Assembly: GCF_042682525.1 (NCBI RefSeq)
Contig: NZ_JBHUHP010000004.1
Coordinates: 1-64,000, forward strand
DNA length: 64,000 nt
Direction of reading: 5' to 3'
Origin: Blastococcus_B deserti
Lineage (GTDB): Bacteria; Actinomycetota; Actinomycetes; Mycobacteriales; Geodermatophilaceae
The first letter of the stretch is position 1, and each line of letters opens with the position of its first letter. Below, piece by piece: positions 8,302-16,344 of this stretch. Under the pieces are notes generated by a model, which saw nothing but the letters and a program-made list of their open reading frames with translations, was not told the origin of the DNA and searched no databases. The translations under genes and the position numbers were made by a program.

Positions 8302-8949
8302 TCAGTCGGTCGGCGAGCTCCCGTAGATGGCGCGCAGCCACACCTCGAGCAGCACGTCGACCACGGCGCCCTCGGTGAGCGCCGGGCCGTCGCCGCTGAA
8401 GGTGGCGTAGAGCACGCGCTCGTTGGTCGAGGTGAGCACGACCGCCAGGTCGCGGGCGGACGGGCCGTCCGGCGCCGCCCCGCGGGCGCGCTCCGACTCG
8501 ATGGCCGACGCGCACCGCTGGACCCAGCCCTCGACGACGCCGGCCCAGAGCCCACGGATCTCGGCGTTGGACGAGCGCGCCTCCGCCCAGGCGAGGGTGA
8601 GGGAGCGGTGCGCCCGGAACGTCTCGTAGTACGCGGTGATCGCCCGCTGCCAGCCCTCGCGGGGACCGCTCGCCGGCTGACCGAAGGCCTCGCGCGTCAC
8701 CGCGTCCGCCTCGGCCACGACCCGGTCGAGCAGGGACAGCAGGACGGCGTCCTTGGACGCGAAGTAGAAGTAGAACGTGGGGCGGGAGATGCCCGCCCCG
8801 CGGGCCAGGTCGTCGACCGAGATGGCGCTCAGCGGCCGCTCCGCGAGCAGCCGCTCCGCCGTCTCCAGGATCGCCAGCTCGCGGTCGTCGCCCGACGGGC
8901 GCGCGGCACGGCGGCCCCGGGCGGGGGCTTCGCCGGCGGTGAGGGGCAC
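8302..8949 (-). CDS. ethR: TetR-family regulator, EthR-like
   Basis: A 215-residue TetR-type repressor. The helix-turn-helix lies at about residues 25-70 (SAISVDDLARGAGISRPTFY, then FYFASKDAVLLSLLDRV), strongly resembling mycobacterial EthR, and the C-terminal ligand domain continues to the end. It is divergent from an ethA-like monooxygenase across about 140 bp, the same arrangement as in Mycobacterium tuberculosis, where EthR represses ethA. The intergenic DNA also resembles the EthR operator. The ethR name is inferred from similarity plus synteny. Confidence 0.85.
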   Translation of the reverse strand: MPLTAGEAPARGRRAARPSGDDRELAILETAERLLAERPLSAISVDDLARGAGISRPTFYFYFASKDAVLLSLLDRVVAEADAVTREAFGQPASGPREGWQRAITAYYETFRAHRSLTLAWAEARSSNAEIRGLWAGVVEGWVQRCASAIESERARGAAPDGPSARDLAVVLTSTNERVLYATFSGDGPALTEGAVVDVLLEVWLRAIYGSSPTD

Positions 8950-8963
8950 CGGCCGAGAATACC

Positions 8964-9022
8964 TGTCGGCACCCGTTTCTCGACACCGCGTTGACTCGTT
9001 CGACAGGGCGTCGATAGCGTGG
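8964..9022. promoter_or_regulatory. EthR-type operator/promoter region
   Basis: The 142-bp ethR-ethA spacer contains repeated half-sites: TGTCG at 8964-8968, CGACA at 8981-8985 and 9001-9005, GTTGA near 8990, and GATAGCGTGG at 9013-9022. From memory, the M. tuberculosis EthR operator is also built of repeated TCGACA/CGTTGA elements and ends in GATAGCGTGG. Several regulator dimers are known to bind that operator cooperatively. The match was made by eye and recollection only. Confidence 0.55.
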
Positions 9023-9091
9023 GTGCCGCACCGTTTCCCGGCGGCCCCTCCCTTCGCCGGTCAGACCCGGCCCAGACCCTGGAGCGCGCGC

Positions 9092-10579
9092 ATGGCACCG
9101 GAGCACGTGGACGTCCTCATCGTCGGAGCCGGCCTGTCCGGCATCGGTGCCGCCTGCCACCTGCAGGAGGAGTGCCCCGGGAAGAGCTACGCCATCCTCG
9201 AGTCCCGGGGCGCCATCGGCGGCACCTGGGACCTGTTCCGGTATCCGGGGATCCGGTCGGACTCCGACATGTTCACCCTCGGCTACCGCTTCCGGCCGTG
9301 GCGCGAGTCGAAGGCGATCGCCGACGGCCCCTCGATCCGCCGCTACATCGAGGAGACCGCGACCGAGTACGGCGTCCGCGACCGGATCCGGTTCCACCAC
9401 CAGGTGCTCTCGGCCGCCTGGTCGAGCGAGGGCGCCCGGTGGACGGTGACGGCCCGCCGCACCGACACGGGGGAGACGGTGCAGCTGACGTGCTCCTGGC
9501 TGTCGGTGTGCTCGGGCTACTACCGCTACGACGAGGGCTTCCGGCCCCGGTTCCCCGGCGAGGAGGACTTCGCCGGGCAGATCATCCACCCGCAGCACTG
9601 GCCGCAGGACTTCGACGCCACGGGCAGGCGCATCGTCGTCATCGGCAGCGGCGCGACGGCGGTGACGCTGGTGCCCAGCCTGGCCGGGGACGCCGACCAC
9701 GTGACGATGCTGCAGCGGACGCCGAGCTACATCCTCTCCCTGCCCGGTCGCGACCCGCTGGCCCAGCTGCTGCGCGACAGGCTGCCGGCGAGGCTGGCCT
9801 ATCCGATCGTCCGGTGGAAGAACGTGCTGCTCTCGACGCTGCTGTACCAGTTCAGCCGGCGCCGTCCCGCCGCCGCGCGGAAGCTGATCCGCCGGCTGAC
9901 CGAGAAGCAGCTGCCGGCCGGCTTCGACGTCGACACGCACTTCAACCCGCCGTACGACCCGTGGGACCAGCGGCTGTGCCTGGTTCCCGACGGCGACCTG
10001 TTCGCGGCCCTGCGCCGCGGCGAGGCCTCCATCGCGACCGGGCGGATCCGCGGGTTCACCGAGAAGGGCATCGAGCTCGAGTCGGGCGAGCACCTCGACG
10101 CGGACGTGATCGTCACGGCGACCGGGCTGAACCTGCTGCCGATGGGCGGGATGTCGCTCACGGTCGACGGCCGCCCCGTCGACGTGTCCGAGACCGTCTC
10201 CTACAAGGGGATGATGCTGTCGGGCGTGCCGAACTTCTCGATGACGATCGGCTACACGAACGCCTCGTGGACGCTGAAGGCCGACCTGGTCGCCCAGTAC
10301 CTCTGCCGGCTGATCAACCACCTCGACGCGCACGGTTACGTCGCTGCCACGCCCGTGGCACCGCCCGAGGGGGCCGACCGGCCGTTCCTGGACCTCGCCT
10401 CCGGCTACGTCCGGCGCAGCCTCGCCGCCCTGCCCAAGCAGGGACGCCGCACGCCGTGGCGGCTGCACCAGAACTACCTCCGCGACGTCCAGCTGATGCG
10501 GCGGGGCACGCTGGAGGACGAGGGCATGACGTTCCAGCGGGCCGTGCCCGCTCCCACGACGGAGAAGGCGGTCGCCTGA
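9092..10579 (+). CDS. ethA: Baeyer-Villiger flavin monooxygenase, EthA-like
   Basis: A 495-residue FAD/NADPH enzyme that inserts oxygen into ketones or oxidises thioamide sulfur. Residues 12-17 (GAGLSG) bind FAD, a second Rossmann motif (VVIGSGATAVT) near 180-190 binds NADPH, and the Baeyer-Villiger fingerprint F-x-G-x3-H-x3-W-P is at residues 160-171. Segments GGTWDLFRYPGIRSDSDM and NPWDQRLCLVP-like NPP/DPWDQRLCLVP closely match M. tuberculosis EthA, which is 489 residues. The TGA overlaps the ATG of the SDR gene by 1 nt, giving a bicistron controlled by the divergent EthR-like protein. The natural substrate is unknown. Confidence 0.9.
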   Translation: MAPEHVDVLIVGAGLSGIGAACHLQEECPGKSYAILESRGAIGGTWDLFRYPGIRSDSDMFTLGYRFRPWRESKAIADGPSIRRYIEETATEYGVRDRIRFHHQVLSAAWSSEGARWTVTARRTDTGETVQLTCSWLSVCSGYYRYDEGFRPRFPGEEDFAGQIIHPQHWPQDFDATGRRIVVIGSGATAVTLVPSLAGDADHVTMLQRTPSYILSLPGRDPLAQLLRDRLPARLAYPIVRWKNVLLSTLLYQFSRRRPAAARKLIRRLTEKQLPAGFDVDTHFNPPYDPWDQRLCLVPDGDLFAALRRGEASIATGRIRGFTEKGIELESGEHLDADVIVTATGLNLLPMGGMSLTVDGRPVDVSETVSYKGMMLSGVPNFSMTIGYTNASWTLKADLVAQYLCRLINHLDAHGYVAATPVAPPEGADRPFLDLASGYVRRSLAALPKQGRRTPWRLHQNYLRDVQLMRRGTLEDEGMTFQRAVPAPTTEKAVA

Positions 10580-11421
10580 TGGGTCCCTACCAGTTCGCCG
10601 GCGGCACCGCCGTCGTCACGGGTGCGGCCAGCGGCATCGGGGAGGCGCTCGCGGTCCAGCTGGCCGCCCGCGGCAGCCACGTCGTCCTGGTCGACCGCGA
10701 CAAGGACCGGCTGGGCGACGTCGCGGACCGCATCCGGGCCGCCCACCCCGGGCTGACCCTCGCCACGCACGTCGCCGAACTCTCCGACGACGAGCAGACC
10801 GCGGCGCTGGCGGCGACGCTGGTCGCCGAGCACCCCGAGACGACGCTGCTGGTCAACAACGCCGGGGTGGCCCTCGGCGGGCGTCTCGACCAGGTCAGCC
10901 TCGAGGACTTCGACTGGGTGATGGCGGTGAACTTCCGCGCCGTCGTCCGGCTGACCCACGCGCTGCTGCCGGTCCTGAAGGCCCACCCCGGGTCGCACCT
11001 GGTCAACGTGTCGAGCGTGTTCGGCATCTTCGCCCCGGCGGGGCAGGCGGCCTACTCCGCCAGCAAGTTCGCCGTCCGCGGGTTCTCCGAGGCAGTCCGG
11101 CACGAGCTGGCGGACAACGGCGTCGGGGTCACCGTGGTGCATCCCGGCGGCATCAGGACCCGCATCGCCGAGAGCGCCCGCACCGGGGCGGGGGTCTCGG
11201 CCGAGGAGTACGAGCAGGGCCGCGAGCAGTTCGCCAAGCTGCTCACCATGCCCCCGGAGACCGCCGCGGCGATGATCGTCACGGCGATCGAGAAGCGGCG
11301 CCCGCGCCTGCTCATCGGGTGGAGCGCGAAGGTGCCCGACGTCCTCGTGCGGCTCATGCCCGGCTCGTACTGGAAGCTGATCGCCCGCCGGGCGGCGCCG
11401 CCGAAGCCCCCGGCGTCCTGA
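10579..11421 (+). CDS. Short-chain dehydrogenase/reductase
   Basis: A 280-residue classical SDR. The cofactor motif TGAASGIG lies at residues 14-21, NNAG near residue 94, the catalytic Ser in NVSSVFG, and Tyr159/Lys163 in YSASK. The acidic residue at the end of strand 2 (VDRD) suggests NAD(H). It overlaps ethA by 1 nt and so probably works in the same pathway, for example interconverting an alcohol and the ketone used by the Baeyer-Villiger enzyme. Related genes accompany ethA-type monooxygenases in other actinobacteria. The C-terminal 40 residues are hydrophobic and basic, compatible with membrane association. Confidence 0.88.
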   Translation: MGPYQFAGGTAVVTGAASGIGEALAVQLAARGSHVVLVDRDKDRLGDVADRIRAAHPGLTLATHVAELSDDEQTAALAATLVAEHPETTLLVNNAGVALGGRLDQVSLEDFDWVMAVNFRAVVRLTHALLPVLKAHPGSHLVNVSSVFGIFAPAGQAAYSASKFAVRGFSEAVRHELADNGVGVTVVHPGGIRTRIAESARTGAGVSAEEYEQGREQFAKLLTMPPETAAAMIVTAIEKRRPRLLIGWSAKVPDVLVRLMPGSYWKLIARRAAPPKPPAS

Positions 11422-11475
11422 CCGACGGACGGAACTGGCGCGGCGCATCCGCCGTCGGTGGGGTGGACTGACCCG

Positions 11476-12123
11476 GTGGAGGAGTTCCGCTCGGTGCCCG
11501 CGGCGTTCGTGCGCGCGCACACCCGGCCGGTCAGGCCCGCGCTGGTGCCCGAGGTGACCCTGCAGGTGGCCGCCGACGTCGTGGCGCTCTGGGAGGCCAT
11601 CGAGGAGGAGCGGGGGGTCGCGCCGACCGAGCCCCCGTTCTGGGCCGCCGCCTGGCCCGGTGGCCAGGCGCTCGCGCGTTACGTCCTGGACGTCCCGGCG
11701 ACCGTGGCCGGGCGGTCGGTGCTCGACCTGGGCGCCGGCAGCGGACTGGTGGCCGTCGCGGCGGCGCTCGCCGGGGCCCGGGAGGTGGTGGCCAGCGAGA
11801 TCGACCCGTTCGGGCACGCCGCCATCGCGGTGAACGCCGAGGTGAACGGCCTCCCGCCGGTCGCCGTCCTCGGTGACGTGCTGGGGGAGGAATCGCCCGC
11901 GGTCGACGTCGTCCTTGCCGGTGACGTCTGCTACGACCGCGTGATGAGCGAGCGGGTGCTGCCCTGGCTCGAGGCCGCCCGCGCGAGGGGCGCCGAGGTG
12001 TACCTCGGCGACCCGGGGCGGCCCTACGTGCCGACCGACCGGCTGGCCGCCGTGGCGACGTACGACGTGCCCGACACCGAGGGGCCCCAGGTGCGCCGGA
12101 CGACGGTCTGGCGGCTGCCCTGA
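11476..12123 (+). CDS. Class I SAM-dependent methyltransferase, ETFB/METTL20-like
   Basis: A methyltransferase of about 215 residues. FWAAAWPGGQALARYVLD followed by VLDLGAGSGLVAVAAA (motif I) is typical of the METTL20/Nnt1-like group, whose members methylate protein lysines. Motif post-I ends in SEIDPFG, and DVVLAGDVCYDR is the family DxCY-type segment. The start is uncertain between GTG 11458 and GTG 11476; neither has a strong ribosome site, and 11476 matches the domain start better. It follows the SDR gene by 54 bp on the same strand. The target is unknown. Confidence 0.75.
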   Translation: MEEFRSVPAAFVRAHTRPVRPALVPEVTLQVAADVVALWEAIEEERGVAPTEPPFWAAAWPGGQALARYVLDVPATVAGRSVLDLGAGSGLVAVAAALAGAREVVASEIDPFGHAAIAVNAEVNGLPPVAVLGDVLGEESPAVDVVLAGDVCYDRVMSERVLPWLEAARARGAEVYLGDPGRPYVPTDRLAAVATYDVPDTEGPQVRRTTVWRLP

Positions 12124-12231
12124 CCGGGAGGGCGACACGCGTCACGCCGATCCGGCATTGTCACGACTCGATAACGGCGGTTACGTTGGGCCAGTCCGGC
12201 CGGACGGTTACCGCCCCATCCGGGGCGGCCG

Positions 12232-12390
12232 CGCCGGACGCCGCCGAGTCGCCCTGACGCTCCCCTGGAGTGCGGGCGAGCCGGGGACCCACCGCAGTAC
12301 TGGGGTGAATCCTGCTCCGAGCACCGCTCGGGGCGGGTAGGGCCGCTTCCCGCCCGAATCCGTCAGCTAACTCGGTAGGCGGCCCACGGA
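12232..12390 (+). ncRNA. c-di-AMP riboswitch (ydaO-yuaA leader)
   Basis: Highly conserved pieces of this riboswitch class appear in order: GCCGAGTC at 12243-12250, CCGGGGACCCA near 12281-12292, TGGGGTGAATCC at 12301-12312, GGGTAGGGCCGCTTCCCG near 12334-12351, CCCGAATCCGTCAGCTAAC near 12353-12371 and GTAGGCG at 12375-12381. The class binds cyclic di-AMP and commonly turns off cell-wall hydrolase genes in actinobacteria. The next gene, starting 217 bp downstream on the same strand, encodes a secreted transglycosylase. The 483-bp spacer upstream of that gene otherwise holds only a likely promoter (12160-12190) and the expression platform. Confidence 0.93.
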
Positions 12391-12606
12391 AGAAACGGAG
12401 AGCCGCAGCATGGCGCGCCCTCGGGCACACCTTGCACGCAGCAGCAGCCGGTACGGATCGCCGCGCGGGACCCGCCTGCGCTGACCCTCGTCCGCCGGGC
12501 TCCCCGCCCGCCGGCGCTGCCCCTCGCCCCTCTCGCAGTGGACCGCCCGCGCCCTCGCGCGCCCGGCCGGTCCGCCGCGCCCTGTCATCCGGAGCACAGG
12601 CCCCTC

Positions 12607-13380
12607 ATGAACCTCCGCACCACGCTGTCCTCGTCCGCCCGGGCCCTCCGCCCGTCCGGCACCCGCCCGCCCCTGGGCGGCCGCCGCCCGGCTCTCTACC
12701 TCGGGGTCGCGGCCGCCGGGGCGCTCATGGTCAACGTCCTCACCGCCGGTGAGCCCGCCGCGGACGCCGCCTCGATGGAGTCGGTGAGCGTGGCCGCGCA
12801 GCTGGGCATCCCCGCCCAGCCGGCACCGGTCGCCGGCGACGAGATCGTCGCGCCGCTCGAGCAGCTGGCCGCCAGCCGGAGCGAGCGCGACGCCGAGCGC
12901 GCCGCGGCCGCCGAGGCGCAGGCCGCCGCCGACCAGGCCGAGCGGGACCGCATCGCCGCCGAGGAGGCCGCCCGCGTCGCCGCCGAGGAGGCCGCCCGCG
13001 CCGAGGCCGCCCGCATCGAGGCGGCTCGCGCCGCCGAGGCCGAGGCCGCCGCCGCTCGTCCCGGGCAGGGCACGTCCGCCGCCACCGCGCCCAAGGGCTC
13101 CTACAAGGAGTACGCGATGAGCAAGGTGGGCAGCGCCGGCGAGTTCTCGTGCCTCGAGAACCTGTGGGGCAAGGAGAGCGGCTGGAACCCGAACGCGCAG
13201 AACCCGACCAGCACCGCGTACGGGATCCCGCAGTTCCTCGACTCGACGTGGGCCAGTACCGGCATCGCCAAGACCTCGGACGGCTACCGGCAGATCGACG
13301 CCGGCCTCATCTACATCGAGGACAGGTACGGCTCGCCGTGCGCCGCGTGGAGCCACTCGCAGTCCAAGGGCTGGTACTGA
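12607..13380 (+). CDS. Secreted transglycosylase (SLT-like) cell-wall hydrolase
   Basis: A 257-residue exported protein. Arg-rich residues 20-27 followed by a hydrophobic segment (LYLGVAAAGALMVNVLTAG) make a signal peptide or anchor. Residues 90-150 are an Ala/Glu-rich coil. The C-terminal domain (170-257) is lysozyme/SLT-like: catalytic Glu190 in KESGWNP, then AYGIPQFLDSTWAS. Cys at about 182 and 248 could form a disulfide. It cleaves peptidoglycan glycan strands, acting in growth or resuscitation like Rpf proteins. Control by the upstream c-di-AMP riboswitch fits this role. The ATG was chosen because it precedes the Arg-rich signal region; no strong ribosome site is seen. Confidence 0.88.
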   Translation: MNLRTTLSSSARALRPSGTRPPLGGRRPALYLGVAAAGALMVNVLTAGEPAADAASMESVSVAAQLGIPAQPAPVAGDEIVAPLEQLAASRSERDAERAAAAEAQAAADQAERDRIAAEEAARVAAEEAARAEAARIEAARAAEAEAAAARPGQGTSAATAPKGSYKEYAMSKVGSAGEFSCLENLWGKESGWNPNAQNPTSTAYGIPQFLDSTWASTGIAKTSDGYRQIDAGLIYIEDRYGSPCAAWSHSQSKGWY

Positions 13381-13385
13381 GGAAG

Positions 13386-13439
13386 GACCCCGCTGCCCCC
13401 ACCGCTCGCAGGCTCGCGACCGTTCCCTGCAGCGGGGCC
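13386..13439. repeat. Palindromic intergenic element, copy 2
   Basis: Outer arms CCCCGCTGC (13388-13396) and GCAGCGGGG (13429-13437) pair perfectly over 9 bp and enclose ACCGCTCGCAGGCTCGCG, nearly the same centre as the element at 4571-4623. A degenerate third centre, CCGCTCGGATGCTCGCGG, follows at about 13458-13475. Position after the transglycosylase stop suggests a terminator. Confidence 0.6.
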
Positions 13440-13546
13440 GTTCCAGCACGTCACCCTGCCGCTCGGATGCTCGCGGTGAGCCTCTGGACGGGCCCCTCGC
13501 AGGCCGCAGTGGGCCCTGCAGGGCGGCCGTCCGTCCTCGCTTCCGG

Positions 13547-13600
13547 GGTGTTCCTCCCGCTTTCTGTGTCGTGCAGGACAGGGAATGCGGGAGGAACACC
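13547..13600. terminator. Long hairpin upstream of DUF72 gene
   Basis: GGTGTTCCTCCCGC at 13547-13560 and GCGGGAGGAACACC at 13587-13600 form a perfect 14-bp stem with further CTGT/ACAG pairing inside the loop. It ends 24 nt before the next start codon. It could be a terminator of the upstream unit, a leader structure, or an end of a small non-autonomous element. No transposase is nearby. Confidence 0.5.
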
Positions 13601-13624
13601 GCAGGAGCGGGGTAGCGCCGTCCC

Positions 13625-14350
13625 GTGAGCGTGCACGTCGGGACGTCGGGCTGGAGCTACGACCACTGGGACGGCGTCCTCTATCCGCCGGGCACCCCGG
13701 CGCGGGACCGGCTGGCCCACTACGTGCGCCGGTTCGGCACCGTCGAGCTCAACGCCAGCTTCTACCGCTGGCCGCGCGACGTCAGCTTCACGGGCTGGCG
13801 GCGGCGCCTGCCGCCGGGCTTCCAGCTCTCGGTGAAGGCGCCGCGCGGCCTGACCCACGCCAAGCGCCTGTACGCGCCGGAACCGTGGCTCCCCCGCCTG
13901 ACCTCGGCGTGGCACGAGCTGGGCGACCGGCGGGCGGTGCTGCTGGTGCAGCTGCACCCGGCGCACCAGCGCGACGACGCCCGGCTGGACCACTTCCTGT
14001 CCTGCCTGCCGCCGTGGATGCGGGTCGCGGTGGAGTTCCGCCACCCCAGCTGGCACGACGAGGCGGTGTTCGGGCTGCTGGAGCGGCACGGCGCGGCCTA
14101 CTGCGTGATGAGCGGCGCCCGGCTGCCGTGCGTGCTGCGAGCGACGGCACCTTTCGTCTACGTCCGGATGCACGGACCCGATCCCGACCACCTCTACGCC
14201 GGGTCGTACGGCGACACCGACCTGCGGTGGTGGGCGGACCGGGTGGGGGAGTGGAGCGGCTCGGGGCGCGACGTGTACGTGTACTTCAACAACGACGGCC
14301 ACGGGCACGCCGTCCGCAACGCCGAGCGGCTGCGCGAGCTCGTCGGCTGA
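13625..14350 (+). CDS. DUF72 family protein
   Basis: A 241-residue TIM-barrel-like DUF72 protein (YecE family). It begins VHVGTSGWSYDHWDGVLYP, the hallmark of the family, and contains FGTVELNASFYRWP, KAPRGLTHAKRL and VAVEFRHPSW, all family signatures. It ends YVYFNNDGHGHAVRNA. No signal peptide is present. The biochemical function of DUF72 is not established. The GTG start directly precedes the conserved N-terminus; the usual family length is about 230-290. Confidence 0.92.
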   Translation: MSVHVGTSGWSYDHWDGVLYPPGTPARDRLAHYVRRFGTVELNASFYRWPRDVSFTGWRRRLPPGFQLSVKAPRGLTHAKRLYAPEPWLPRLTSAWHELGDRRAVLLVQLHPAHQRDDARLDHFLSCLPPWMRVAVEFRHPSWHDEAVFGLLERHGAAYCVMSGARLPCVLRATAPFVYVRMHGPDPDHLYAGSYGDTDLRWWADRVGEWSGSGRDVYVYFNNDGHGHAVRNAERLRELVG

Positions 14351-14351
14351 G

Positions 14352-15533
14352 TCAGTCCGCGAGCAGCCCGGCGCGCTCCTTGGCCAGCAGGGCGGTGCGC
14401 ACCGCGTCGTCCACGGTCGCGGCGAACACCGGATCGGCCTCGCTCCGCTGCAGGACGGCGTCGATCATCCCCGGCACGAGTGTCGGGTCCACGGTCAGCA
14501 CCAGCGTTCCTCCGGCGGCGAGGAAGCGCACCGCGCGTTCGCCCGGCGGGACGTCGCGGACGGCGCGGGCGTTGCCCAGGTCGTCGGAGATGACGACGCC
14601 GTCGAAGTCCAGCCGCTCCCGCAGCAGGTCGGTGACGACGACGGGGGAGAGGGCAGCCTGCTCGGCCGGGTCGAGCTGCGGATAGGTCGCCGACGACACC
14701 ATGACGAACGGCTCCGCGGGGGAGCGGGCCAGGTCGGCGAAGAGCGCCACCTGGGCGTCCCCGGCGGTGGTGGCCGAGTCGGTGACGTCGGCGCTGGTGT
14801 CGGTGTTGTCCTGCACCCGGCCCAGCCCGGGGAAGTGCTTGAGCGTCGGCGTGACGCCGGCCCGGGCCAGCGCCGTCATGACCGTGGACACGGCTGCGGA
14901 GACGCTCTCCGGGGTGCTGCCGTAGTGGCGGTCGAAGTACCCGATCGGTTCGTTGGCGTCCTCGGTCCCCGGCGGGACGACGTCGGCGACCGGCGCGAGG
15001 TTGAGGTTGAGGCCGGCACCGGCCAGCGCGGAGGCCATGCCGTCGGCGAGGGCGGTGAGCTCCGCCGGTGGCAGGGCGGCCTGCTCGAGAGCGGAGGGCA
15101 GGCGGTCGAATCCCGGGCCCGTGAGCGTCTGGACGTTCCCGCCCTCCTGGTCGGCGGCGATCCAGAGCCCGGGACCTGGGGCGAGGTCCTGCCAGCGTCC
15201 GGCCGTCGCGGCCAGCTCCGTGGCCGGCGCGTCGGAGCGCCCGGCGAGGAACAGGCCCCCCACCCCGCTACGGGCGAGGGCGTCCCCGCTTGCGAGGTCG
15301 TCGAGCGGGACGCCGGCGACGAACAGCTGGGCGACCTGGGCGCGCCGGTCGAGGCCGGCGACGACCTCGTCGACCCGCTCCTGGGGGACGAGGGGATCGC
15401 TGCTGGGCGCGGTCGTCCGGGTCGGGGCCTCCGCCCGCGGAGTGGCCGCGCCGTCCGACGAACAGCCGGCCACCACGGCCGCAAGGGCGCACGACGCCGC
15501 GACGTGACGGATCCGACCGACGGCCGCGGGCAT
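14352..15533 (-). CDS. Glycoside hydrolase family 3 lipoprotein (NagZ-like)
   Basis: A 393-residue lipoprotein, probably a beta-N-acetylhexosaminidase acting on peptidoglycan fragments outside the membrane. The signal peptide ends in lipobox VAGC with Cys24, followed by a Ser/Thr/Pro-rich linker to about residue 48. The GH3 barrel has KHFPGLG at 232-238 and SDDLG at 316-320 with Asp317 the probable nucleophile. The ATG has AGGAG 4-5 nt upstream. Its stop lies 1 nt from the convergent DUF72 stop. Unlike E. coli NagZ it is exported, as in other Gram-positives. Confidence 0.9.
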   Translation of the reverse strand: MPAAVGRIRHVAASCALAAVVAGCSSDGAATPRAEAPTRTTAPSSDPLVPQERVDEVVAGLDRRAQVAQLFVAGVPLDDLASGDALARSGVGGLFLAGRSDAPATELAATAGRWQDLAPGPGLWIAADQEGGNVQTLTGPGFDRLPSALEQAALPPAELTALADGMASALAGAGLNLNLAPVADVVPPGTEDANEPIGYFDRHYGSTPESVSAAVSTVMTALARAGVTPTLKHFPGLGRVQDNTDTSADVTDSATTAGDAQVALFADLARSPAEPFVMVSSATYPQLDPAEQAALSPVVVTDLLRERLDFDGVVISDDLGNARAVRDVPPGERAVRFLAAGGTLVLTVDPTLVPGMIDAVLQRSEADPVFAATVDDAVRTALLAKERAGLLAD

Positions 15534-15596
15534 GCATCTCCTAGACGTGACGGGTGAGCGGACATGGGCGGCGTCGCCGCTGCCAGACACATTCTC

Positions 15597-15980
15597 CTAG
15601 CGCTGGTCGCGGCGCAGCGGGTGGTCCTCCGGTACCTCGACCAGCACGATCCGGACGCCGTCCGGGTCCTCGACCCACATCTCGACCAGGCCCCACGACT
15701 CCTGCCGTGGCGGCCTGGCAACCGTCACGCCGGCCTCCAGCAGCCGGCTGTGCTCGGCGGCGACGTCACGGACCTGCAGCCACAGTGCCATCCCGCGCGG
15801 CGGCTCGTCCGACCGCCCTGACACCTCCAGCAGGCCGTTGCCCAGGAAGTAGACGACGCCGCCGTGCTCCGGCGGGCCGAACTCCCGGTACACCGCCAGC
15901 CCGAGTACGTCGCCGAAGAACGCCCGCGACCGCTCCGGATCGGTCGGCCGGAGCAGGACCCGGCTGCTCAGAACATCCAT
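15597..15980 (-). CDS. VOC/glyoxalase-like protein
   Basis: A 127-residue single vicinal-oxygen-chelate domain protein. The beta-alpha-beta-beta-beta halves start with SSRVLLRPTDPERSRAFFGD and MALWLQVRDVAAEHSRLLEAG, with FLGNGLLEVSG and WVEDPDGVRIVLVEVPEDHP ending each half. The terminal Glu in VLVEVPE is the common metal ligand. Probably a dimer. Substrate unknown; the fold serves lyases, dioxygenases and antibiotic-binding proteins. The ATG at 15980 begins directly at the domain. Confidence 0.82.
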   Translation of the reverse strand: MDVLSSRVLLRPTDPERSRAFFGDVLGLAVYREFGPPEHGGVVYFLGNGLLEVSGRSDEPPRGMALWLQVRDVAAEHSRLLEAGVTVARPPRQESWGLVEMWVEDPDGVRIVLVEVPEDHPLRRDQR

Positions 15981-16038
15981 GGCGGCATCCTGGCGCGCGG
16001 TGAGGATGCCGGAACGTTGCCTCCGTAGCCTGGGCTCC

Positions 16039-16344
16039 GTGCGCGACACCCTGATCAGCCGCGCCGACGTCGTCACCGGCGCTCCGGAGCGCTACGCCAA
16101 GCAGCTCGTCCCTCACCTCGGCCGACGCACCGAGTTCACCACCGACGGCGCGACGTCCACGGCCGCCATCGCCGGTGGCACCGGCGTCATCGAGGTCGGC
16201 GACGGCGTCCTCACCCTGGTCGCCGAGGCGCCCGACGCCGAGACCCTCGCCCGCGTCCAGGACGTCCTGGGCCGCCATCTGGAGCGGTTCGGTCAGCGCA
16301 ACGAGCTCGCCGTCGTCTGGATGACGGCGCCGACTGCGGACTGA
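16039..16344 (+). CDS. DUF2218 family protein
   Basis: A 101-residue protein matching DUF2218, a small actinobacterial and proteobacterial family. Family features are SRADVVTGAPERYAKQLVPH, an internal beta-rich stretch with GTGVIEVGDGVLTL, and a C-terminal HLERFGQRNELAVVW. Its function is unknown; neighbours in other genomes include iron-siderophore genes. The GTG start is preceded at 7 nt by TAGCCT, a TANNNT minus-10 box, suggesting a leaderless transcript. It is divergent from the VOC gene. Confidence 0.82.
   Translation: MRDTLISRADVVTGAPERYAKQLVPHLGRRTEFTTDGATSTAAIAGGTGVIEVGDGVLTLVAEAPDAETLARVQDVLGRHLERFGQRNELAVVWMTAPTAD

Noticed and set aside
12607..13380. Canonical resuscitation-promoting factor (Rpf domain)
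   Set aside because: The riboswitch context suggests Rpf, but the C-terminal domain reads as SLT-type (AYGIPQFLDSTWAS), without the Rpf WDxLAxCESGG-type pattern.
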